A stretch of DNA of 64,000 bases from an uncultured Clostridia bacterium. Lineage in GTDB: Bacteria > Bacillota > Clostridia > Oscillospirales > Oscillospiraceae. Position 1 is the stretch's first letter, and the number at the start of each line of letters is the position of its first letter. The position numbers were made by a program, and so were the translations under genes. This document shows, piece after piece, positions 25,245 to 31,870 of this stretch. The notes beneath the pieces were generated by a model. It worked only from the letters and a program-made list of their open reading frames with translations, did not search any database and was not told the DNA's origin. The stretch is taken from positions 21,778 to 85,777 of the forward strand of contig CAMCRV010000005.1 of assembly GCA_945877365.1 (NCBI GenBank), written 5' to 3'.

Positions 25245-25373
25245 ATGTATTCCATGAAGTATGTAGCCGGACACATTCAGGTGTATGATATGACAGGCGC
25301 CTTCCTATTCTCCGCAGACAACGAATGGGAGGCTCGGGAGGAACTGGAAAACTATGAGGAATCTGCGGCTTGA
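25245..25373 (+). CDS. Small 42-aa protein upstream of truA
   Basis: ATG 25245 follows AAAGGTGGAG and opens 42 codons ending at TGA 25371-25373, overlapping the truA start by 20 nt. Sequence is acidic in its second half (SADNEWEAREELENYEESA) with a beta-like first half (VAGHIQVYDMTGAFLFSA). The clear RBS and the overlap with truA suggest translational coupling. No family is recognised with certainty. Confidence 0.6.
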   Translation: MYSMKYVAGHIQVYDMTGAFLFSADNEWEAREELENYEESAA

Positions 25374-26088
25374 TCTTTGTTATGACGGCACACGCTACCG
25401 GGGCTGGCAGCGGCTGGGGGACAGCGACAGCACCATTCAGGGGAAGCTGGAGCAGGCGCTGAGCCGGATTCTGGAAGAACCCATCGAGGTCAGCGGCAGC
25501 GGCCGCACCGATGCCGGGGTTCACGCCCGGGGACAGGTGGCGAATTTCCACTGCGCAAGCGCCATGCCGGCAGAGGAGATTCTTTCTGCCCTGCGGCGGT
25601 ATCTGCCGGAGGACATCGGTGTCTACAGCTGCCGGGAGGTATCGGAACGGTTTCACGCCCGGCTGAACGCCCGGGAGAAAACCTACTGCTACCGGATCTG
25701 GAACAGCGATGATCCCTGTGTGTTTCAGCGCCGCTTCGTGGCGGTGATGCCGGAGGAGCTTAGCTTGGAGCAGATGCGCCGGGGCGCGGAGTGGCTTCTG
25801 GGAGAGCACGATTTTTCCGCCTTCTGCGGCAACCCCAAAATGAAAAAATCCACCGTCCGCAGCATCTATGCCATCGATATCCGCAGAGCAGGGCAGGAGG
25901 TTCAGATTTCCGTCACCGGAAACGGCTTTCTGCACAACATGGTTCGGATTCTGGTGGGGACGCTGGTGGAGGTGGGCAGGCTGGAACGCCCGGCGGAATC
26001 CCTGCCCCGGCTGTTTGGTGCCAGACGGGAGCAGGCTGGATTTCTGGCACCCCCACAGGGGCTGTGTCTGGAGGAGGTAAGGTATTGA
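25354..26088 (+). CDS. truA: tRNA pseudouridine(38-40) synthase TruA
   Basis: 244 aa. The catalytic aspartate lies in SGRTDAGVHARGQVANF (about residues 48-64). CYDGTRYRGWQ near residue 8 and FLHNMVRILVGTLVEVG near 190 are family motifs. Its start lies inside the end of the 42-aa gene and its stop overlaps the TTG start of the next gene. Confidence 0.95.
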   Translation: MRNLRLDLCYDGTRYRGWQRLGDSDSTIQGKLEQALSRILEEPIEVSGSGRTDAGVHARGQVANFHCASAMPAEEILSALRRYLPEDIGVYSCREVSERFHARLNAREKTYCYRIWNSDDPCVFQRRFVAVMPEELSLEQMRRGAEWLLGEHDFSAFCGNPKMKKSTVRSIYAIDIRRAGQEVQISVTGNGFLHNMVRILVGTLVEVGRLERPAESLPRLFGARREQAGFLAPPQGLCLEEVRY

Positions 26089-26426
26089 ACATACAGATTT
26101 TCGGAAAAAACAAATGCTTCGACACCAAAAAGGCGGAGCGATACTTCAAGGAGCGGCGGATCAAATTTCAGTCCATCGATCTGAAGCGCTACGGAATGTC
26201 CGGCAAGGAATTTGACAGCGTCCTGCGGGCGGTAGGGGGCATTGACAACCTCATCGACTGGGAGGGCAAGCACCCGGACATCACCCTGATGAAATATATG
26301 GATGACCGGACTGCAAAGGAGGACAAGGTCTTTGACAATCCGGAGCTGATGAAAACCCCGGTGGTGCGCAACGGAAAACAGGCCACCGTGGGCTACCACC
26401 CCGAGATCTGGGAGAATTGGGAATAA
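26085..26426 (+). CDS. ArsC/Spx-like thioredoxin-fold protein
   Basis: 113 aa from TTG 26085, with GGAGGTAAGG as RBS and a TTGA overlap with truA. The fold is that of the ArsC/Spx/YffB family: NIQIFGKNKCFDTKKAERYF at the N-terminus has the single active-site cysteine at residue 10, and KTPVVRNGKQATVGY near 90 is the cis-proline loop. Arsenate reductase activity is unproven, since Spx-like regulators share this sequence; it lacks an obvious arsenate operon. Confidence 0.82.
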   Translation: MNIQIFGKNKCFDTKKAERYFKERRIKFQSIDLKRYGMSGKEFDSVLRAVGGIDNLIDWEGKHPDITLMKYMDDRTAKEDKVFDNPELMKTPVVRNGKQATVGYHPEIWENWE

Positions 26427-26475
26427 TCCCTGCAAAATTGCAGCCCGAAATCCTGGCTTTTTCCATGGAATCCGT

Positions 26476-26504
26476 AAAACCGATGCTTTCCGGCATCGGT
26501 TTTG
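26476..26504 (+). terminator. Terminator hairpin, left copy
   Basis: AAAACCGATGC / GCATCGGTTTT stem with TTTCCG loop. The same hairpin recurs at 26681-26712 on the other side of repeat family 2. Confidence 0.75.
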
Positions 26505-26678
26505 CGAGACTGTCGAAAAACCTGTCATTGCGAGCCAGTGCGCACACTGGCGTGGCAATCCGTTCTCCAAAATGTTCTGTTTTACCGAGTTTTACGAAAA
26601 AATGGGCGCGTTCTTGGGGAACGGATTCCCACGGCCGCTTCGCGTCCTCGGAATGACATACTATTTTGGCACGCTGAC
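26505..26678. repeat. Palindromic repeat family 2, copy 1
   Basis: About 174 bp. Ends are CCTGTCATTGCGAGCC and CTCGGAATGACATAC, an imperfect terminal inverted repeat. Inside are GGCAATCCGTTCTCC and GAACGGATTCCCACGG. The same element in opposite orientation is at 36554-36793. No gene inside. Confidence 0.82.
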
Positions 26679-26680
26679 AA

Positions 26681-26712
26681 GACCGATGCTTTCCGGCATC
26701 GGTTTTGTTTTT
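26681..26712 (+). terminator. Terminator hairpin, right copy
   Basis: ACCGATGC / GCATCGGT stem, same loop as the left copy, now followed by TTTTGTTTTT, a strong U-run. Confidence 0.85.
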
Positions 26713-26736
26713 CCATGAAGGACAGAAATATTTCTC

Positions 26737-26765
26737 TTGCATATACGCCGGAAAAGTGGTATGCT
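26737..26765 (+). promoter_or_regulatory. Promoter of the aminotransferase gene
   Basis: TTGCAT, 17-nt spacer, TATGCT; 82 nt before the start codon. Confidence 0.6.
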
Positions 26766-26847
26766 AGGAAAACGATGCGGATTCTGACATCAGTCGTCGG
26801 AAACCGCCGGAAAACAGGAAACGGCTGCCAGGCCGGAGGAGGTAATT

Positions 26848-28053
26848 ATGCAGATTTCAATCAATGCCAATCGTTGCGAACCGTCCCCCATGCGGAAATT
26901 CCATCCTTACGCGGTGGCGGCGGAAGCGGCGGGCAAGAAAATCTACCACCTGAACATTGGCCAGCCGGATCTTCCCACGCCTCAGGAATACTATGAGGCC
27001 ATGAGAACCTTTGATAAGAAGACCCTGGGCTATGCCGAGTCTCCGGGTATGCCGGTGCTGATTCACGCGGTTCAGAACTACTATAAGCAGCTGGGGGTAT
27101 CCCTGGATCCCAATGAGATTTTCATCACCACCGGCGGCAGCGAGGCACTGCTTCTGACCTGCCTGAGCATTCTGGATCCCTATACCGAGGTGATCATCCC
27201 GGAGCCTTACTACCCCAATTACACCACTTTCGTTCATGCTGCCGGCGGCGTTATCCGCGCCCTGCCCACCAACCCCTGGGAGGGCTACCGCTATGCCCAG
27301 CGGGAGCGGATCGAGAGCCTGATCACCAAAAATACCCGTGCCATCCTCATCACCAATCCCGGAAATCCCACTGGCGTTGTCCTCAGCTCCGAGGAAATGC
27401 GGATGATCGCCGACATCGCCAAGGAGCATGACCTGTTCCTGATCTGCGACGAGGTCTATCGGGAGTTCTGCTATGACGATAAGTTCGGCGTGCCCACCAT
27501 GGCCCACTTCCGGGATATCGACGAAAATCTGGTGATCATCGACTCTGTGTCCAAGCGGTTTTCCGCCTGCGGCGCCCGGGTGGGCTGCGTGGTCACCCGA
27601 AACAAGGAGCTTCAAGCTGCCATTCTGAAGTTCTGCCAGTCCCGGCTGTCTGTGGCTACGGTGGATCAGATCGGTGCCGCTGCCCTCTATAATGTGGATC
27701 ACAGCTTTTTCCGGGCCTCCAAGGAGGAGTACCGCCGCCGCCGGGATACCGTCATCAGAAAACTCCGTGAGATTCCCGGAGTGGTGGTGGAGGAGCCCAT
27801 GGGCGCCTTCTATGTGATGGCCAGCCTGCCGGTGGACGATACGGATAAATTCCAGTACTGGCTGCTGGATCACTTCGATGACTATGGGGATACCGTGATG
27901 TTTGCCCCCGGCGCCCCCTTCTACGAGACACCCGGTAAGGGCATCAATGAGGTCCGAATTGCCTATGTGCTGAAGCAGGAGGATCTGGAGCGGGCTCTGG
28001 ATGTTCTGGCCAAGGGCATCGCTGTGTACCAGCGCCATGTGATGAAAATTTGA
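26848..28053 (+). CDS. Class I/II pyridoxal-phosphate aminotransferase
   Basis: 401 aa fold-type I aminotransferase, closest in pattern to aspartate aminotransferases. NPGNPTGVVLS near residue 170 binds PLP phosphate/substrate, LICDEVYREF near 196 gives the PLP aspartate and tyrosine, and SVSKRFSACGARVG near 232 has the Schiff-base lysine. The substrate is not certain; neighbours give no pathway. RBS GGAGG. Monocistronic between promoter and terminator. Confidence 0.9.
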   Translation: MQISINANRCEPSPMRKFHPYAVAAEAAGKKIYHLNIGQPDLPTPQEYYEAMRTFDKKTLGYAESPGMPVLIHAVQNYYKQLGVSLDPNEIFITTGGSEALLLTCLSILDPYTEVIIPEPYYPNYTTFVHAAGGVIRALPTNPWEGYRYAQRERIESLITKNTRAILITNPGNPTGVVLSSEEMRMIADIAKEHDLFLICDEVYREFCYDDKFGVPTMAHFRDIDENLVIIDSVSKRFSACGARVGCVVTRNKELQAAILKFCQSRLSVATVDQIGAAALYNVDHSFFRASKEEYRRRRDTVIRKLREIPGVVVEEPMGAFYVMASLPVDDTDKFQYWLLDHFDDYGDTVMFAPGAPFYETPGKGINEVRIAYVLKQEDLERALDVLAKGIAVYQRHVMKI

Positions 28054-28063
28054 TGGGTTTTGC

Positions 28064-28089
28064 AAACGGGATGCTTCGGCATCCCGTTT
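28064..28089 (+). terminator. Intrinsic terminator of the aminotransferase gene
   Basis: AAACGGGATGC / GCATCCCGTTT with TTCG loop and T-run. Confidence 0.92.
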
Positions 28090-28111
28090 TTGCTTCGTCT
28101 CCCTTTTTCGG

Positions 28112-28140
28112 TGGCATTTCCCGGCGCGAAGGGCTATACT
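28112..28140 (+). promoter_or_regulatory. Possible promoter of a small membrane protein
   Basis: TGGCAT, 17-nt spacer, TATACT, just after the aminotransferase terminator. Confidence 0.4.
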
Positions 28141-28172
28141 GGGAACACAACCGGGAAAGGAAGTGGAAGGGT

Positions 28173-28289
28173 TTGCTGGTGAGTCTGGCGGATTTCGGAA
28201 GGTATTCCATGCTGGTGTGGGTGGCCATGGGGGTGGGTCTGGGAATTTTGGGGCTGATTGTGCTGGGAGACAGAAACGGAAAAGAATAA
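28173..28289 (+). CDS. Small single-span membrane protein (uncertain start)
   Basis: About 36-38 aa. Starts TTG 28173 or GTG 28179 both lie close behind GGAAGG; a frame open further upstream runs through the terminator and is not credible. The peptide has one hydrophobic helix (YSMLVWVAMGVGLGILGLIV) and a charged tail (GDRNGKE). It resembles other tiny clostridial membrane proteins in layout only. Confidence 0.42.
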   Translation: MLVSLADFGRYSMLVWVAMGVGLGILGLIVLGDRNGKE

Positions 28290-28350
28290 TGGAATGCCGG
28301 GGAGCAGCCTGCTCCCCGGCGAAACATATCTTATGAGTGCGTTTAGAAAC

Positions 28351-28425
28351 AAAAAGGGAGTATTGCAAGTGCCTGATGAAAAATCCCCAAGCAGTGACGC
28401 CCGAAACGAGCTTGCGTATACTCCC
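28351..28425 (-). ncRNA. Candidate small RNA D of a four-RNA tandem array
   Basis: About 75 nt. The 5' GGGAGTA (from 28425) pairs with TACTCCC at the 3' end, extended by GCAAG/CTTGC across a small internal loop, and ends in TTTTT (28355-28351). The promoter at 28432-28460 puts +1 exactly at the first G of the closing stem. No Rfam family is recognised by eye. Confidence 0.6.
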
Positions 28426-28431
28426 AAGGAA

Positions 28432-28460
28432 AGAGTAACAGATATTGGTGGAAATGTCAA
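28432..28460 (-). promoter_or_regulatory. Promoter of RNA D
   Basis: Minus strand TTGACA (28460-28455), 17-nt spacer, TACTCT (28437-28432). It begins directly after the U-run of RNA A. Confidence 0.6.
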
Positions 28461-28461
28461 G

Positions 28462-28534
28462 AAAAAGCCCGTCTGGTTCCGCTAAGGCCTTGAACACACA
28501 AGGTGACAGCATCCTTAACCCAGACAGGCTTTCC
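28462..28534 (-). ncRNA. Candidate small RNA A of the array
   Basis: About 73 nt. AAAGCCTGTCTGG near the 5' end pairs with CCAGACGGGCTTT at the 3' end (13 bp with one G-U), then AAGG/CCTT and an apical CCTTG-TGTGTT-CAAGG hairpin form a rod. The RNA ends in TTTTT (28466-28462). A minus-strand frame at 28457-28645 overlaps it but has no RBS. Confidence 0.65.
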
Positions 28535-28540
28535 ACAATT

Positions 28541-28569
28541 AGTGTAGCTGATTTGCCGGGACTTGTCAA
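28541..28569 (-). promoter_or_regulatory. Promoter of RNA A
   Basis: Minus strand TTGACA (28569-28564), 17-nt spacer, TACACT (28546-28541), 6 nt before the G at 28534. Confidence 0.7.
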
Positions 28570-28610
28570 GGAAGAAGCGGAAGTAAAAAAACATAAGCCC
28601 CAGCGAGAAT

Positions 28611-28681
28611 AAAAACAGAAGCATCCAGACCGGTGAACGCGGCACACTAATCGTGCCGGATTATGGAAAGGACACTTCTGC
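28611..28681 (-). ncRNA. Candidate small RNA C of the array
   Basis: About 71 nt. CAGAAGTGTCC pairs with GGATGCTTCTG (11 bp, two G-U) and is followed by TTTTT (28615-28611). Inside is a CGGCAC-GATTAGT-GTGCCG hairpin. Same overall plan as its neighbours but unrelated sequence. Confidence 0.62.
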
Positions 28682-28688
28682 TGCGGAT

Positions 28689-28717
28689 ATGATAGCAGAC
28701 GCTGGGAAGGATGTCAA
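28689..28717 (-). promoter_or_regulatory. Promoter of RNA C
   Basis: Minus strand TTGACA (28717-28712), 17-nt spacer, TATCAT (28694-28689). Confidence 0.68.
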
Positions 28718-28840
28718 CAAAGAACTTTCGACAAATGGAAGCGGAAGACATTGGTATTCCAGTTTTCATTGCAGTTTTTGCTTTTGAGGAAAAAACGGGA
28801 GTACCGAAAGATTTCGGCGTCGGACATGATACTTCGGGAT

Positions 28841-28915
28841 AAAAAAGAAGCCATGGCGCTTCTTCAGCGGACTGGGAACCAATTTCCCGGGACGCTGATA
28901 CCTCGCGATGGCTTC
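28841..28915 (-). ncRNA. Candidate small RNA B of the array
   Basis: About 75 nt. GAAGCCAT (from 28915) pairs with ATGGCTTC and a T6 run ends it (28846-28841). Beyond a large internal loop, CAGCG/CGCTG and a GGGAA-ATTGG-TTCCC hairpin form the tip. Promoter at 28922-28950 positions +1 at the first G of the stem. Confidence 0.65.
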
Positions 28916-28921
28916 ATAAAC

Positions 28922-28950
28922 AGTATACGCGATCCAAAGTCACCTGTCAA
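28922..28950 (-). promoter_or_regulatory. Promoter of RNA B
   Basis: Minus strand TTGACA (28950-28945), 17-nt spacer, TATACT (28927-28922). Confidence 0.75.
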
Positions 28951-29017
28951 GAAAGAATTGAAAAAGTTATGTAAAGTGAAGATATTGGGGGAAAATTTGA
29001 CAAAAAGGGTGGCGAGA

Positions 29018-29129
29018 GATGGGACTCGTTGCCGATTTGCCGAAGGCAAATCGTAAGGAGGCAATTCCGTCCAGCCGGAATTGCCCAACCTGCCCCCGGC
29101 AGGTTGGATTGAATTTTTCGAGTCCCATC
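29018..29129. repeat. Four-way-junction palindrome derived from the tRNA-Leu 3' end
   Basis: Outer arms GATGGGACTCG (29018-29028) and CGAGTCCCATC (29119-29129) enclose three perfect hairpins: 29033-29041/29045-29053 (9 bp), 29060-29069/29076-29085 (10 bp) and 29086-29094/29098-29106 (9 bp). The left arm with its flank (29012-29028, 17 bp) is identical to the T-arm/acceptor part of the tRNA-Leu gene at 29179-29195. Confidence 0.78.
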
Positions 29130-29136
29130 GAGCATT

Positions 29137-29174
29137 AAAAAATCCGAACGCCCGTAAGGGCATTCGGATTTTTT
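29137..29174 (-). terminator. Intrinsic terminator of tRNA-Leu
   Basis: AAAAAATCCGAA...TTCGGATTTTTT with inner GCCC/GGGC and GTAA loop, directly behind the tRNA 3' end on the minus strand. Confidence 0.9.
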
Positions 29175-29257
29175 TGGTGCGAGAGATGGGACTCGAACCC
29201 ACACGGCATAACCACACGCACCTCAAACGTGCTTGTCTACCATTCCAACACTCTCGC
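29175..29257 (-). tRNA. tRNA-Leu (anticodon GAG)
   Basis: 83 nt including encoded CCA. Acceptor arms GCGAGAG/CTCTCGC, T-arm GGGTTCGAGTCCC, anticodon stem CACGT/GCGTG with loop TTGAGGT (anticodon GAG), and a class II long variable arm as expected for leucine. It reads CTC/CTT codons. Confidence 0.95.
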
Positions 29258-29320
29258 GAATGTGCTAAAATATTATAACCCTGCACCTTGCTTTTGTCAA
29301 TATCTTTTTGAAGAAAACCC

Positions 29321-29349
29321 TTGAATCCGGGGTGTTTCTCTGCTACACT
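29321..29349 (+). promoter_or_regulatory. Promoter of rsmE
   Basis: TTGAAT, 17-nt spacer, TACACT, 28 nt before the rsmE start. Confidence 0.7.
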
Positions 29350-29377
29350 AGGGAAAACGAGGCGGGGAGGATGCCAG

Positions 29378-30109
29378 ATGGTTCGATTTTTTGCACAGCC
29401 AGAGGAGCTGGCAGGGGACAGCGTGATTCTGACCGGGGAGAATGCCCAGCACGCGAAGGTTCTGCGGCTGAAATCCGGGGAGGAGGTACTGGTCTGCGAC
29501 GGAGACGGGCAGGAGTGCCTGTGCCGGGTGGCGGAGTTTGACGGAAAGGAATTGACGCTGACGGTCTGTGACCGCCGGGATTCCGTGACGGAGGCTGCCG
29601 TCCGGGTCAGCGTATATATGGCCTTCCCCAAGGCGGACAAGCTGGAGCATGTGATTCAGAAGGCTACGGAGCTGGGAGCCTACGAGATCGTGGCCTTCCC
29701 CTCCGGGCGGTGTGTTTCCAGACCCGATGAGAAAAGCCTGAAAAAGAAGCTGGAGCGGTGGCAGAAAATCGCCGCCTCTGCCGCAGAGCAGTCCGGCCGT
29801 GGACGGATTCCACAGGTAATCGCCCTTGGAAGCTACGCAGAAGCCCTGTCCCGGGCGGCGCAGGCGGATAAGGCTCTGATGTTCTATGAGAATGAACAGG
29901 CAGTTACCCTGAAAATGGCTCTGTCTGGCGGCGGCTACCAGACCGTCAGCCTCCTCACCGGCCCGGAGGGCGGCTTAGAGGAGAAGGAAGTGGAACAGGC
30001 CAGAGCCGCCGGGCTGCAGGTCTGCACCCTTGGCAAGCGGATTCTTCGTTGCGAGACAGCCCCTCTGTGCGCCCTGTCTGCGGTTATGTACGATGCTGGA
30101 GAGTTTTAG
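29378..30109 (+). CDS. rsmE: 16S rRNA (uracil-1498-N3)-methyltransferase RsmE
   Basis: 243 aa SPOUT methyltransferase. N-terminal PUA-like domain (ENAQHAKVLRLKSGEEVLVCDG, residues ~22-43) and C-terminal knot with KATELGAYEIVAFPSGRCV near 92, LTGPEGGLEEKEVEQA near 190 and LGKRILRCETAPL near 212. ATG 29378 is preceded by GGGGAGG and gives the family-typical MVRFFAQP start. Confidence 0.94.
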   Translation: MVRFFAQPEELAGDSVILTGENAQHAKVLRLKSGEEVLVCDGDGQECLCRVAEFDGKELTLTVCDRRDSVTEAAVRVSVYMAFPKADKLEHVIQKATELGAYEIVAFPSGRCVSRPDEKSLKKKLERWQKIAASAAEQSGRGRIPQVIALGSYAEALSRAAQADKALMFYENEQAVTLKMALSGGGYQTVSLLTGPEGGLEEKEVEQARAAGLQVCTLGKRILRCETAPLCALSAVMYDAGEF

Positions 30110-30112
30110 TTC

Positions 30113-30143
30113 AAAAGCGGAAGGCATTTGCCTTCCGCTTTTT
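30113..30143. terminator. Bidirectional terminator
   Basis: AAAAGCGGAAGGC / GCCTTCCGCTTTT with ATTT loop and T-run between the convergent rsmE and arginase-family genes. Confidence 0.92.
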
Positions 30144-30157
30144 CCGTCAGGAGAAAC

Positions 30158-31048
30158 TCACCGAAGATGCGTAAAACAGGTTTTCAGCAAATCCATGCAC
30201 ACCTGCAGACCGCTTTGCTCGTCATCATTTTTGGGGCTGTATTCCACAAAGTCCATGGAGCGAACTTTTCCGCTGCCCAGAATCAGGGACAGACATTGGT
30301 GGGCATCGGCAACCGAGGGCCCGTCGGGAATGGGAAGTCCGGTGGCGCAGAACGCGCCGGAATCCAGAAAGTCCACATCAAAGCTCAGATGGATGCAGGG
30401 GGTTTTCACCAGAGAAAGGAGTTCTTGGGTGCAGGCATTAATCCCTCGTTCCCGAACCTCCTCCATGGAGAAGCAGCGGATGCCCTGCTTTTGCAGAATT
30501 GCCCATTCCGCAGGATCTACGGAGCGGGTGCCGATGTAAAAGAGGTTTTCCGGGAGCACCTTGATGGCCTCTCTGCCGAAGCCGTCCATGAGCTTGCGGC
30601 TGCCCAGCCCCAGACAGGCGGACAGAGGCATACCGTGGATATGGTGAGATTCGGAGCTTTCGTGGGTATTGATATCCGTATGGGCATCCATCCAGATGAC
30701 CGTCAGTTCTTCTTTGGGGATGGCATGATTCACACCGGAAATGGAGCCGATGCTCAGGGCATGGTCGCCGCCCAAAATCAGCGGAAAGTCGCCGGCGGCG
30801 TAAGCAGAAGAAACAGCCTGCTCCAGATTGCGGCAGACGGCTGTGGTGCCGCTGAGATATTCCATGGTCGGGTCAAGGTATTTGTCCGGATCTTCCGGAA
30901 CCGGGATTGCCCGATTGCCGGTAATCTGGTGCCCACAATCCAGAGCCAGCCGGGCAAGTCCGGCTTTGCAGAAGCAATCGTAGGCCTGCTCTGTGCCCGG
31001 ATTATCACAGCCATACCACATGGGGACACCGATAAACTGGATTTTCAT
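30158..31048 (-). CDS. Arginase/agmatinase (ureohydrolase) family enzyme
   Basis: 296 aa. Dimanganese ligands are visible as GGDHALSIG near residue 93, WMDAHTDINTH near 118 and SFDVDFLDSG near 222. The SSESHHIHGMPLSACLG segment near 130 fits arginase more than agmatinase (the HGM motif). It would hydrolyse L-arginine to ornithine and urea; the substrate is inferred. Proline synthesis genes are 6 kb away, but no ornithine genes adjoin. Confidence 0.88.
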   Translation of the reverse strand: MKIQFIGVPMWYGCDNPGTEQAYDCFCKAGLARLALDCGHQITGNRAIPVPEDPDKYLDPTMEYLSGTTAVCRNLEQAVSSAYAAGDFPLILGGDHALSIGSISGVNHAIPKEELTVIWMDAHTDINTHESSESHHIHGMPLSACLGLGSRKLMDGFGREAIKVLPENLFYIGTRSVDPAEWAILQKQGIRCFSMEEVRERGINACTQELLSLVKTPCIHLSFDVDFLDSGAFCATGLPIPDGPSVADAHQCLSLILGSGKVRSMDFVEYSPKNDDEQSGLQVCMDLLKTCFTHLR

Positions 31049-31143
31049 TTATCTAACCTCGCAGTTCGCCACTGAGGCGGGGGAGTTGTCAACAACTTGT
31101 ATATAGTATCACAATTTCCGGGTTTTGCAAGAGAAAGTCCCGA

Positions 31144-31626
31144 TTACTTGTGATACTTGCTCCCGGCCTGAATGGCCTCCGCCCGGTACAGCTGTTCCAG
31201 CACCATGATCCGTGCCAGATGGTGGGGGAAGGTCATGGGACCCATGGACAGCCGGTAATCCGCCCGTTCCTTGACTTGAGGTGCCATGCCGAAGGAGGAG
31301 CCGATGAGAAAGCAGGCGCTGGACTTGCCGGAGAGCTTCACTTCCTCCAGCTTCCGGGCAAAGCCCTCGCTGCTCAGCTCCTTGCCCTCCGGGGTGAACA
31401 CACAAAACCATGCCCCCTTGGGAATTTTGGAGAAAATCAGCTCCGCTTCCTTATCCAGCCCGGCGGCGATTTCGGCAGGGGAGGGATTCTCCGGCAGGCG
31501 CACCTCCGGCAGCTCCAGCAGGGTGAAGCGGCAGTAGCCCCCCAGCCGCTTTTTGTACTCCTCGGCGGCGGAGGCGTAAAATTTTTCCTTCAGCTTGCCC
31601 ATGGTGATCAGAGTGATGTCAAACAT
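31144..31626 (-). CDS. rlmH: 23S rRNA (pseudouridine-1915-N3)-methyltransferase RlmH
   Basis: 160 aa from ATG 31626. RlmH signature LITMGKLKEKFYASAAEEY at the N-terminus, FLIGSSFGMAPQV near residue 105 and the terminal LEQLYRAEAIQAGSKYHK tail (SPOUT knot). The longer frame starting at 31692 lacks an RBS; GCGAGGAAAA precedes 31626. Confidence 0.93.
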   Translation of the reverse strand: MFDITLITMGKLKEKFYASAAEEYKKRLGGYCRFTLLELPEVRLPENPSPAEIAAGLDKEAELIFSKIPKGAWFCVFTPEGKELSSEGFARKLEEVKLSGKSSACFLIGSSFGMAPQVKERADYRLSMGPMTFPHHLARIMVLEQLYRAEAIQAGSKYHK

Positions 31627-31730
31627 AGTTTTTCCTCGCATTCCGATTTGTACATAGTTTACCATTGCCGCCGGAAAAAGGCAAGTATCCAATCCTTCCT
31701 GTGGGGGAAACTGTATTTGGGGTGATTGGG

Positions 31731-31829
31731 ATGAAAGAAAAGAAAATTGTCACAGACCCCAACGGCAGCTACACCGGCCGTCCCAAGAACCCGGGGGAAA
31801 TCCCGGTGCAGGATGTGGACGATCTGTAG
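31731..31829 (+). CDS. 32-aa conserved-looking microprotein
   Basis: ATG 31731 follows GGGGTGATTGGG and opens 32 codons: a basic start (MKEKKIV), then TDPNGSYTG, a PxNPGEIPVQ stretch and an acidic end (VDDL). The TDPNGSYTG...PVQDxDDL pattern is familiar from tiny unannotated clostridial proteins, though I cannot name a family. A strong terminator follows 7 nt after the stop, so it is an independent transcription unit. Confidence 0.65.
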   Translation: MKEKKIVTDPNGSYTGRPKNPGEIPVQDVDDL

Positions 31830-31835
31830 CAAAAG

Positions 31836-31870
31836 GGCACAGGCAGAAAAACTGCCTGTGCCGCATTTTT
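31836..31870. terminator. Terminator of the microprotein gene
   Basis: GGCACAGGCAG / CTGCCTGTGCC, 11 bp, followed by GCATTTTTT; overlaps the stop of the convergent gene. Confidence 0.88.

Noticed and set aside
26427..26847. Coding frames in the aminotransferase upstream region
   Set aside because: All cross terminators and repeat family 2; no RBS and no family resemblance.
28457..28645. 62-codon minus-strand frame with a hydrophobic stretch
   Set aside because: GTG start without RBS; it runs across the promoter and body of two RNA candidates, which explain the region better.
28841..28915. SRP RNA (4.5S) identity for RNA B
   Set aside because: The tip partly resembles the SRP hairpin (AGTCCG..GAAGAAGC) but lacks the conserved GGAA tetraloop and the AGCAGCC-type asymmetric loop.
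28751..29056. 101-codon plus-strand frame
   Set aside because: Crosses RNA B, its promoter and the cruciform arm; no RBS or family resemblance.
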